From: Laetiporus sulphureus 93-53
Lineage: Eukaryota; Basidiomycota; Agaricomycetes; Polyporales; Laetiporaceae
NCBI RefSeq assembly: GCF_001632365.1
Contig: NW_024468591.1
Span: 101,323 to 115,585, forward strand
Reading direction: 5' to 3'
Length of the DNA stretch: 14,263 nt
Position 1 is the stretch's first letter. The number at the start of each line of letters is the position of its first letter. Below the pieces are notes generated by a model. The model had not been told where the DNA came from, did not search any database, and was given only the letters and a program-made list of their open reading frames with translations. Positions 1-7,758 of this stretch are shown piece after piece. A program made the position numbers and the translations under genes.

Positions 1-146
1 CTTTGTGTCCATCCTTACGTCGACAACAGTCAGTAAGTGTTTGATCATAAGGTCATAGGCTTAGTCGGCGCTCTGCGTCCTAAGTTTGTGATACAACTGC
101 ACATGGACTAATTGCTCCTGGGGGTGAGTGGACGTCCACAATTGTC

Positions 147-781
147 ATGAACATGATCACTGCTGACACCATCATTCCCGCATATCCGACTCACATTCAG
201 CAACACCTTGCCTTTTGCTCTCCCACCATCAAAGGTACCCAACTCAGAGTCGCTGCAAAGGGGAAATATCAGGGACGAGAATTCACCTTCTATGATGGGG
301 GGCCAATCCTCTTGTCATCGCTGGGGCTGCCCTGACTGGCAATGTCTCTTCTTCGACAGCAGTTGTTTGAACCTTGCATTCGATAGCATTCGCATCCAAC
401 CCCCTGAACTGGTGTCGATCTTGTGGTGCATGAGCGATTCGCAGTGCAGTGATACATGTATGGTCAGAGCAAAGGGACCCATAGTGTTTGCCAGTTCAGT
501 AGATGAGATAATGGCAGCATTCGACGGTGTATATGAATGGCATTTGCACATGCCCTGCGACGAGCTCTGTGTTATTTGGAACCGGCGCCCGGCGCCTCTT
601 CACCCAAGTTCAAGGAGTGCATCCCCTTTGCTGCCTCGTGCGTGTGAATCACGTGGGTGCTGATGAGCGCTGGTAGCTTCGAATTCGCCGATGCTGTGCC
701 CGCCTGTTCGAGCTCGGCGTCCCCACCTCGCAGTTCGTCGCCTCAGAGCCGTGGATCATGAAGAGCACCGATGAGAAGTAG
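147..781 (+). other. Unidentified coding-like remnant with shifting frames
   Basis: No family is recognised. A frame opening at 147 ends in a segment reading YQGREFTFYDGGPILL before a stop at about 333. A second frame (208-663) stays open for 151 codons and contains VFASSVDEIMAAFDGVYEWH. A third frame ends at a TAG at 779-781 with FELGVPTSQFVASEPWIMKS just upstream, and has an internal TAG near 676. Each piece looks protein-like, but no single frame or obvious intron set joins them. This is the pattern of a decayed gene, and the remnants to the right are decayed in the same way. It could equally be several unrelated exons or chance open frames. Confidence 0.2.
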
Positions 782-925
782 ATGTTGACCTGCAGACGTC
801 GCCGGCAGCACCAAGGTAGATGCGTGTGCTACACTACAGCCGCATAGTGGTCGTGTTGTACGTTTCCAGTGCTCATCTTACTTTTCTGCTGGGTGCACCC
901 GAGTGTACCTTCTTGGCTTGTGTGC

Positions 926-945
926 GGGGGATGAGGGTGGGAGGG
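926..945 (+). other. G-quadruplex motif 1
   Basis: The + strand has four runs of at least three G separated by loops of 4, 1 and 1 nt (GGGGG-ATGA-GGG-T-GGG-A-GGG). This satisfies the usual G3+N1-7 quadruplex consensus. It sits at the left edge of a purine-rich stretch (about 926-1003) in the otherwise gene-free interval 782-1197, upstream of the cyclophilin remnant. No regulatory role can be shown from sequence. Confidence 0.6.
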
Positions 946-983
946 TGAGGTGAAAGAAAAGGAGGAATAGGTGGGAGCATATA

Positions 984-1001
984 GGGAGGGGGAGGGGAGG
1001 G
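984..1001 (+). other. G-quadruplex motif 2
   Basis: Four G runs (3, 5, 4 and 3 G) are separated by single A residues, giving a very short-loop quadruplex motif 38 nt after the first. The sequence between the two motifs is purine-biased (AAAGAAAAGGAGGAA). The rest of 782-1197 shows no gene and no recognisable element apart from the hairpin at 1080-1106. Confidence 0.6.
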
Positions 1002-1079
1002 TGTTGTAAGCTTCGTACATTGGTTCCGTTGTCTTGTTATGTGATCTACCGCTCGTCTTCGTTGAACTGGTATGTATAT

Positions 1080-1106
1080 TTACGGGAGAATATTTCTCTC
1101 CCGTAA
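1080..1106. repeat. Perfect 10-bp inverted repeat (hairpin)
   Basis: TTACGGGAGA at 1080-1089 is exactly complementary to TCTCCCGTAA at 1097-1106, with a 7-nt loop. It lies in the non-coding stretch just before the cyclophilin remnant. No T tract or terminator context accompanies it. It may be a chance hairpin or the trace of a small element. Confidence 0.55.
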
Positions 1107-1197
1107 CCCGGCACTCACATATTGGAACAGCTGGCGACAAGCTCAGCATGGTACGCAGCCCCTTCCCATCCAGCCTAGCTCTGATGCATTCTGGTCA

Positions 1198-1871
1198 GTC
1201 ACTCTCCATACCACCCTCGGCGACATCAAGGTATGCTCCCTGCGCCGTAGCACCACGTCTGAATAACCTCCCCTTCCATTGCAGATTGAAGTCTTCTGCG
1301 AGGCTGTGCCAAAGACCGCAGAGGTGTGCCCGCATATCCGCGATCTGCAGAACCCTGGCCATCAGCACCGCATAGAACTTTCTCGCTCTGTGCGCCCCCG
1401 GCTACTACGATGGGTGCATATCTCACCGCAACATCAAGGGGTTCATGATCCAGACAGTGATCCCACTGGCTCAGGGAAGGGCGGACAGAGCATCTGGGGA
1501 CAGCCATTCGCGGACGAGATCCGATCAACGCTCAAGGTACGTTGTAGCCACGTACTCGTGTTCAGACCTCTCTTTCACCTTTCATAGTTCAACAACCGCG
1601 GCCTCGTCACCATGCCAATGCAGGACCAGACGCAAATAAGTCTAATTTTTCATTACATACGCTAAGCAACCGCACCTCGACGGGAAGTACACCATCTTCG
1701 GCAAGGTTTGCTATTCCATCGGTGCCGCTGGCTATGATTTTGGCTCACACGTTCACTCCGCTTCCACTCTTCCCTGATGCAGGTGATCGACAGCGCAGAT
1801 ACCACCCTTGATGCAATGGAGCGCGCTCCGGTCAACGCGAAGAACAGGCCACCCACGGAGGTCAAGTTCAT
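1198..1871 (+). pseudogene. PPIL3-type cyclophilin (peptidyl-prolyl isomerase) pseudogene
   Basis: Five exon blocks read as a short PPIL3/Cyp10-type cyclophilin: 1198-1230 (VTLHTTLGDIK), 1285-1323 (IEVFCEAVPKTAE), 1376-1536 (NFLALCAPGYYDG, then DPTGSGKGGQSIWG), 1588-1705 (FNNRGLVTM to TIFGK) and 1783-1871 (VIDSADTTLDAMER). Introns are 51-77 nt with GT-AG ends. PPIL3 proteins are small spliceosome-associated isomerases that act on X-Pro bonds. Three single-base losses break the frame: near 1457 (expected ACAGGTGAT, seen ACAGTGAT), near 1615 (ATGGCCAAT to ATGCCAAT) and near 1644 (TCTCAATTT to TCTAATTT). No start codon lies in frame at the expected place, although an ATG followed by a donor-like GT occurs at 1148-1151. 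The usual C-terminal strand ending in HANP is missing. Family assignment is strong, and loss of function is strongly supported. Confidence 0.85.
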
Positions 1872-1962
1872 AGTGGTGCTGCGGGGGGGCGTATGTCTTC
1901 AATGACACTCATATACGGGCTGGAGCGCATGTCGACGAGAGCACCATTGGCGCGAATCTGCG

Positions 1963-3447
1963 AATAAGGGTGAGGCGACGACCATTCCGGCGACGAACCT
2001 TGCGTACATGCAGTGCACGGCGTCGATTGGTGTTGGCAACCCCGCGACGTACTACGACCTCGTCGTTGACACGGCCAGCTCGAATACGTTCACAGGATGA
2101 GTGTTGCTGTCGTGTGCCACAGTACATAGGTGTCAATAGCCTATAGGATCAGGAAGACGTATATCCGTACGAGCATGAGTATCCCCACTGGACAGGAAGT
2201 CAATGTCATGTACCCCTCGGGTTTCTTCTCGGAATATGAATGTATGTACGCTCGGTTGCCTCACTGTGGCGCTTTTGAATGCTAACGATCACTCCACCGT
2301 ATCTCGTAGATGTTGACCAGGTGACTATCGCTTCTGGACTCGTCATCAAGAACCAGTCCATCAGTGACACGCTCGAGTACGCTGACTTTGAGTGAGTATT
2401 CTTGGTGACCTCAACGGTGTCAGACTCATGAGTTTCATATGATAGAGGTGTAGATGGGATCATCGGGGTCGGCCCTATGGACCTCACTCTCGATACTCTC
2501 TACCCGGGTGTCAATGCAGAAATCTGGACGGTGATGAACAATGCATACGAGCAAGGACTCATCTTGGAGCAGCTCCTCGGCGTGTCATTTGCACCGGCGG
2601 ACAGCTACAGCGACACCAGTATGTTTTGCATTTAGATGCCACGGTTAATGCTAAAATGCTGTGGACAGATGGAGCATTGACATTTGGAGGTATTGATTCG
2701 TCTCTGGTATGACACGTCACGGTTCAATGCTAAGCTGCACGCATGCTGATGGCTTTCCCAGTACACTGGAGAGATTACGTATACTCCCGTCACGACAACG
2801 TACTAGTCGAACTACTACTGGGGCATCAATGTCACGCGCGCCACGTATGGAGATGCTGTGGTCATCCCGTATTCAGACGCAGGCATCGTCTACACGGGCA
2901 CAACATGTGTGTCCATGTTATCTCTTCAGCTGCTCTTTCTGAAGGTGATTGCTGTGTGCAGTAATCTACATCGCCGACAATTTCCACTCCACCCACCAGA
3001 ACACGATTCCTGGCACGTACTACGACAACACAGGCCTGATCATCATCCCAGAGTCGTCGGTCACGAGCATGCAGAACTTCGACTTTGAGATCGTTGGGAC
3101 GACCTTCACACTCGACGCCGAGGCGCAGCGGCTCCCGCGCGACCAGAACCTCGCACGGGGCGTGGAGCCCGGATTGCACTATGGGTATATTAGCCCGATC
3201 GGCTCTCCCAGCGGTGAAGGTCTGGACTTCATCATTGGGCAGAAGTTCATGGGAAGGTACTATGCGGTGAGTGGGGACGACGTAGCTGTCCGTGCGAGTG
3301 ATGGTGTCTGATGGTGACTCGCGATTTCAGTCCTTTGACATGGACAATCAGCTTGTTGGCTTTCCATATACGTGAGTTTTCTAAGAGAAGACAATGATAG
3401 TGTTACGACTTACTGGCAATCGCCGCAGTGACCATACGTACTCATAG
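1963..3447 (+). pseudogene. Secreted aspartic protease (pepsin A1, polyporopepsin-like) pseudogene
   Basis: Nine exon blocks assemble into a fungal A1 aspartic protease of the polyporopepsin type, secreted enzymes that cleave proteins at acid pH. Introns sit at 2097-2146, 2242-2309, 2392-2445, 2619-2668, 2707-2761, 2907-2961, 3267-3330 and 3372-3428. Diagnostic stretches are ASIGVGNPATYYDLVVD, GVDGIIGVGPMDLT, NGALTFGGIDSSLYTG and GEGLDFIIGQKFMGRYY; the frame ends at a TAG at 3445-3447. Several defects are visible. There is no signal peptide or propeptide upstream of 1963. The first catalytic motif DTGS reads DTAS (Gly to Ala, 2074-2076). The second DTGT reads YTGT (catalytic Asp to Tyr, 2891-2893). 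An in-frame TAG lies at 2804-2806. The first intron appears to begin with AT instead of GT (2097), which leaves a TGA in frame. The family is certain; an active product is not credible. Confidence 0.9.
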
Positions 3448-3703
3448 TAGATGTCGTTCGAATACGGGGGAGGATGTTGACCGACTCTGTCCAAGGCTCA
3501 TTGCCCTCTCTAACCGAGAGAAGTTTTCTCAAGTAACGCATATGTAAGTGCGACGGTCGCAGTCCTCTTGTCAATGCGTTGCCCAGATTAATTCGCGTTT
3601 AGTCTGCCAGACCCGTCATGTAGTGAGCCGGGCACTGTGGACCGCCTTGACCATCTCCTTGAGGGAGACAAGTCCTACGCTAGCGTTGATAAACTCCTTT
3701 CCG

Positions 3704-3833
3704 TCAACGATATAAGATTATTCGTCGGCGGTCAGGAATGGTCTCTGGATGGTCAGAGGCGACATAGACAGTCCCATTGAGCATGTACAGTTGGTCAAAG
3801 TCCACGCAAAGCCACATACACTTCTCCCAGTCA
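3704..3833 (-). pseudogene. Possible GT61/DUF563 glycosyltransferase exon remnant
   Basis: On the minus strand an acceptor-like CAG at 3834-3836 is followed by an open stretch that begins DWEKCMWLCV, continues FDQLYMLNGTVYVASDHPE and stops at TGA (3704-3706). A donor-like GTAAGT lies 61 nt upstream on that strand. The LYMLNGTVYVxSD pattern resembles the N-terminal part of fungal DUF563/GT61-like glycosyltransferases, as I recall them. After the stop, a shifted frame continues with VDGKEFINASVGLVSLKEM, as expected for a decayed gene. The assignment rests on one short motif and is tentative. Confidence 0.3.
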
Positions 3834-4195
3834 CTGGGCAAGAGATAATTAGTTAAAGAGCAATGGTACATCTACACTGGCCACTTACACTTACGGTGGC
3901 ATCGTGCAGCAATTTAGTCATGATACATAAGCAAGTAGGATAGTACAAGATTGAGCGAAAGGATGGAGGACGCGTCAGTTGCAACGGAGCATTACAACGC
4001 GCCACGGCTTAGCTTCGTCATGGACTTTTTAGGAATGATTATGTACGCACTCGGCTGATTCCGTAGATGCAGGAACCGTAGACGCAGTAAAAGTTTTCAT
4101 CCTGCACGCTGTTAGGGCTCTCTTCGTCGAACCAACGCTTAGTATACAGTCCTTGTACACTCTTGCTGCTGCGCTACGTCTTAGAATCTCGAATA
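3834..4195. other. Interval without a recognised gene
   Basis: No open frame with coding character and no recognisable repeat was found here, apart from the donor-like signal of the possible glycosyltransferase exon at 3889-3894. The interval separates the decayed left block from the intact dioxygenase gene and would contain that gene's upstream promoter. No terminal inverted repeat or obvious target-site duplication was seen by eye. Confidence 0.5.
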
Positions 4196-4240
4196 TCGCA
4201 CTCTCTGCTCCTGTCTGTTGTCTCTCATCCCTTCCCTAAC
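4196..4240 (+). promoter_or_regulatory. Pyrimidine-rich leader before the dioxygenase start
   Basis: A C/T-rich run (CTCTCTGCTCCTGTCTGTTG and on) ends in CTAAC directly before the ATG at 4241. CT-rich stretches next to transcription starts are common in filamentous fungi. This supports 4241 rather than 4332 as the start of the downstream gene, but the transcription start itself cannot be located. Confidence 0.4.
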
Positions 4241-5981
4241 ATGCCTATTACATCAGTCCTCGGACCTCTACACTTGAGAAATACGTCAGATATGGAAGGT
4301 GTGAATACCAGCTTGAGCACCAGAACTAGAGATGCTGACTAATGCTAATCTAGCATCTGTAGTAGCTCCTGTGGAGGCTGCATTTCATTTCGAGAATTTA
4401 CTACATCAAGCTGTTATGGATGCAGCGAGAGATGAGGGTGATGGTGCAGAAGGATATAACATTGATACAGTGTCAGAGGAAGTAGACACATTTCATCTGT
4501 CTGGCTACACTGTGAGTAGCAAATCATTTTGTGGCATCTCATAACTCACATTCTCTGATGATTAGGAAACTGGACATCAAGAGTTCAGTCATGGCATGCC
4601 CTCACAATCATCTTCCAACAATATTGATGCAAGGTCCAATGGCAGCAACATTGAAAGGGAGCGTTTAAAAGCTGCAGGAAAGGCCAGACGTGCAAAACAT
4701 CGAGCAGAGCGGAAGCAGACAGCACCATATGGTTTTCACCAAGTTCAACAGACTGTTCTCAAGCACTATGTAGGAACAGCCACAGAAATTCCAACTAATC
4801 TTGGGACAGCACATCTCCGCCACACCAAGAATGCCTATACTGGACCACGGGAGAAAAATGGACCCCGTTCTGTATATAAGCTTGAAGATTTGGTTGAAGA
4901 AAAGTCTGATTTTGGATTTACTTTGATTTCATGGGATGGAAAGTGGGTGATTATAAAAAATGTTCAATATTTGACAGTTATTGAAGGACTTTTAGAAATC
5001 CACGGCCTATCACTGACAGTGAAGGAAGAGTTATTGGTGTCCTTGCAGGCTCTCCCAATGATCCTTCATGGCAGAGTGTGAACAGTGAAGCTTCAGCTTT
5101 GCTAAAGAAAGCTCAAACACAGATGCACTTTACTTCCAAGATGGAGAAGCATCTTCGGGGTGACTATCCAGCTTTATCTGTAGGTGTTTCATTTGGTGGA
5201 GGGCAAAAGGTATGTTTTTGTTTATTTGATCTTTAAAAGCTTGATCTGATAGAAAGCAATGTGCTGAAGTGTCCTGGAAACTTGGTTAACTTAAACCAGA
5301 ATGCAATGGCTCTTGCTACACTTCTCAAAGACCAGACCTTCATTAGAATTGCTGGGTTTGCATCAGGTAAGTTATTATACTTGTTTTATCTTTTTCGAGT
5401 TGAGATTAAAATATTTATTAGCTGCATTCAAAATATGGGCTCCTTGCCTATATGATTACTATGTTGATCATTTGCGCCCTCTTTACGAAAAATACCCTCA
5501 GTTGCAGCGCAATTTTGACAATAGTGTCTTTCCTTGTGCAACATTCAATTTTGGACCAGCAGCATGCACAGTCAAGCATCGTGATGTGCAAAACCTTCCT
5601 TTTGGCTGGTGTGCCATCACTGCTTTAGGAGATTTTGATCCAAAGCTTGGAGGACATTTTGTGCTTTGGGATATGAAGCTTGTGATCGAGTTTCCTCCTG
5701 GAGCCACAATTCTGATACCATCAGCAATTGTGCAACACTCCAATGTTGTCATCCAATCTGGGGAAACAAGATACTCCGTTACCCAGTATGCAGCAGGTGG
5801 TCTATTCAGATGGGTTGATCAAGGGTTTCAGTCAATGTCTGCATATTTGATAGGATTAACAGATTCTGAGCAGGTTGATGAGAAGAGAAAGGCAGAAGAA
5901 CGTTGGAAAGATGGCATTGGGCTTTTCTCCCACTGGTTATCATATCAGCAAAATGTAAACAGCTGTTCAAACTTTGTATAG
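4241..5981 (+). CDS. TET/JBP-like 2-oxoglutarate/Fe(II) dioxygenase, intact, six exons
   Basis: Exons 4241-4298, 4354-4511, 4566-4942, 4996-5209, 5270-5366 and 5422-5981 join in frame to 487 aa without a stop. The TET/JBP family oxidises the methyl group of modified pyrimidines in DNA (5-methylcytosine or thymine), using Fe(II), O2 and 2-oxoglutarate, in the nucleus. The C-terminal catalytic fold carries the HxD iron motif (H354, D356, in [13 protein letters not shown]), the distal iron ligand H407 (in VQHSNVV) and the 2-oxoglutarate-binding R418 (in [10 protein letters not shown]). [13 protein letters not shown] and [13 protein letters not shown] are typical of the mushroom members. The N-terminal third is poorly conserved and has a basic segment ([20 protein letters not shown]) that could bind nucleic acid. 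The start at 4241 is chosen because GTGTGA at 4299 and a branch-like CTGACTAATGC before CTAG (ending 4353) give a 55-nt intron in phase; the alternative ATG at 4332 gives 475 aa. Codons are much more A/T-ending than in neighbouring genes. Substrate is inferred, not shown. Confidence 0.88.
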
Positions 5982-5994
5982 GTCTAGTACAATA

Positions 5995-6163
5995 TCGCTC
6001 TGTTTTGCTAGATTTGTTGGTACAGGGAAAACATCTCTCGGGCAATCTACTGCACATGCGTTCGACAGGCCGTTTCAGTGGATACCGCTGGGAGGCGTGC
6101 GTGATGAGGCGGAAATTAGAGGCCGTAGTGGACATATGTATAATGTCACCAGTGGCCCGGGGG
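5995..6163 (+). pseudogene. Lon protease AAA+ domain fragment
   Basis: The frame through 5998 reads [17 protein letters not shown], then [17 protein letters not shown] and SGPG. This matches the Walker A region and the following conserved block of mitochondrial Lon/PIM1 (consensus LCFVGPPGxGKTS and [15 protein letters not shown]). Lon is an ATP-dependent protease of the mitochondrial matrix. Only about 55 residues of a roughly 1000-residue protein are present. The Walker A motif has lost its first Gly (VGPPG to ARFVG), and the frame stops at 6180-6182. The fragment begins 13 nt after the dioxygenase stop codon, so the boundary between the two is very sharp. Nothing resembling the Walker B or protease domain follows. 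Confidence 0.75.
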
Positions 6164-6179
6164 AACATGCTTGCAACAC

Positions 6180-6790
6180 CTGACTCCGTAGCGTTCGCAG
6201 CGTTGCCACCATTCCAGCCACCATTCCAGCCACGCCATTATGCGCTAAGGTCTGAACTTGACCCGCTGCTTGTAGAGGCAGCGCAGAGGCATGGTGAAGA
6301 AGACGCCAATGTAGGCGCAGCAGATGTTGAATATGATAAGGTGCCTGAAGGATCCATTTTATGGTCGCTGTCGGCTATTGGTAATGGTACACCTTACCCG
6401 ACAGCGCTCTCTCACGAACAGAAACGACGAAAGTTACTCACACCAGTAGTCCACCTGCTTTGTCCATTCCTGGCGTGTGTAGAACATCGCAGCGACGCGG
6501 GGGTAATCGCGCCATCACAGATGCCAAGGAACAGGCAGCATACGACAAGCTGCCCAGAGTTCTTCACCGCAGCGTGGCAGAACAGGGCGATGGACCAGAC
6601 AAAGATGTTTATGCTGCGAACGCGGGCACCATCTTAGGAGAAGAAGTAGAAGGGAGGACGAGCGTGCTGACCTGACCCATTTGCCGACCGGGAAGAGCTG
6701 CAGCGCGTAGTCTTGTGGGAATTCGAAGCTGAGGTGGCAGAGATAGAATACCGTGCTGAGCCAGTCGAACTGGTTTCAGTTCAGGTGTGC
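6180..6790 (+). other. Unidentified coding-like frames, probably a decayed gene
   Basis: Three plus-frame segments look protein-like but belong to no family I recognise. The first runs to about 6480 and contains LRSELDPLLVEAAQRHGEED and KVPEGSILWSLSAIGNG. The second, in another frame (to 6675), contains ITDAKEQAAYDKLPRVLHRS. The third (about 6684-6785) contains DREELQRVVLWEFEAEVAEI. The frame changes without clear splice signals, as in the other broken genes of this window. The segments could be one gene with indels or parts of several. Confidence 0.25.
6205..6228 (+). repeat. 12-bp tandem duplication
   Basis: GCCACCATTCCA occurs twice in direct tandem. In the overlapping plus frame this gives a repeated Pro-Pro-Phe-Gln unit. 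The unit length keeps the frame. Confidence 0.7.
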
Positions 6791-6909
6791 ATCAGTCTTT
6801 CGATACGCATCATTAGTGTCAGGAAAGCAAATGGTGTTATAAAGTCAACATTACAATTGCGAACGAGAGCGACCTGACTAGATCTTAAATACATGTGAGA
6901 AGGACGAGA

Positions 6910-6930
6910 GACGATGAGACGATGAGACGA
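6910..6930 (+). repeat. Short GACGATGA tandem repeat
   Basis: The 8-bp unit GACGATGA is present about 2.6 times. It lies just 3' of the SPT4 remnant, in what would have been its downstream region. It is a minor simple repeat. Confidence 0.6.
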
Positions 6931-6970
6931 ATATGGATATAGGAGAGACAGTGGAAATAAGTCTGGTGTC

Positions 6971-7456
6971 TCAGTCTTGGTCGGACTGATCCCTTGGGCG
7001 GTATTTTATGCCGCGGCTTTTGAGCTCTGCCTGCCTCGACATCCTTGGATATGCGGCCCTTGACACGCACGGCATACATGCCACGAACGTACTTTGCTAA
7101 GCATCGTTAAATCTCATAAGCAAACACACCTCTTGAAGCGAGCTGACTACTCAGACTCGTTGCCACCGCGCTACCCAGCTCTGCTCAGGGTCAATGACAG
7201 CAATCCAATCACACCATCGAGGTGCGTCGTCGTACACGCCTGGATGCGGTCAGGGTATCCTTTCATTTAATACTGTGCAATGATACATGAGCAGATGGCA
7301 TAATATTCGATGAGAACAGCACCACGCACCTGCATGAGTTCCTCGCAGTTTGGGCAGCCGTGCTTGCAGAAATCAGCTGGTGTTTGGATAATGGAGCACA
7401 AGAGGCATCACAGTGCGTCACGAGCTGTTTCGCGCGCGGCTGTTGGAGGAATGGCT
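6971..7456 (-). pseudogene. spt4: SPT4 transcription elongation factor pseudogene
   Basis: Three minus-strand blocks read as SPT4, the small zinc-finger partner of SPT5 that supports RNA polymerase II processivity. The first (about 7456-7330) holds CLLCSIIQTPADFCKHGCPNC, with all four zinc cysteines, then EELMQ. The second (7266-7154) reads MKGYPDRIQACTTTHLDGVI and then DPEQSWVARWQRV. The third (7096-6971) reads YVRGMYAVRVKGRI and ends with SRGIKYRPRDQSDQD and a TGA. Several lesions break it. A TGA replaces a codon just before CLLC, where Arg is expected. The first intron's acceptor reads AA instead of AG (7267-7268). A 5-bp insertion near 7185 splits VI from DPEQ. An extra base lies near 7090. 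A 4-bp GGCA duplication lies near 7030. No in-frame ATG was found at the 5' end. Family assignment is confident. Confidence 0.85.
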
Positions 7457-7758
7457 GCGTGGGCTTGCGACTGTGCTTGCGACACGTCTTCGCAACGAGA
7501 AACTGATCGAATTATGTGATTGTCCTCGAAGGCGCAGAAGTGTTCGATGTCCCATCTGGTGTGATTGCGTTCATCTCGCCTCTCCTGGTGGAGTATCTTT
7601 CAATGCGTTGGAGTGCCCAACTTCGGATCCCCGGCGCGCCTGCCGATCCGGGGGTCCAGGGTGATCCAGCACTCCGCTCCTCCTTCTCCTCGTCATCCGT
7701 CCATTTAACCTGTGCGACGACATGGCGGCCACTCTGCTCAAACGCGCAACTGCTGCTC
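7457..7758. other. Divergent intergenic region between SPT4 and SDR remnants
   Basis: This interval of about 300 bp lies between the 5' ends of two remnants that point away from each other, so it is best read as a former bidirectional promoter. A plus frame stays open through it (VFDVPSGVIAFISPLLVEYL) but matches no family and runs straight into the dehydrogenase start. A GC-rich palindromic patch (CCCGGCGCGCC) lies near 7631. No TATA-like box is obvious. Confidence 0.4.

Noticed and set aside
3834..6163. A complete transposon around the dioxygenase gene
   Set aside because: I found no transposase, terminal inverted repeats or target-site duplication by eye, so only an indirect link to mobile elements is claimed.
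5903..6637. A 244-codon plus frame overlapping the end of the dioxygenase gene
   Set aside because: Its first part is an out-of-frame reading of the dioxygenase exon and the Lon fragment. Only the part after 6180 may carry its own coding signal.
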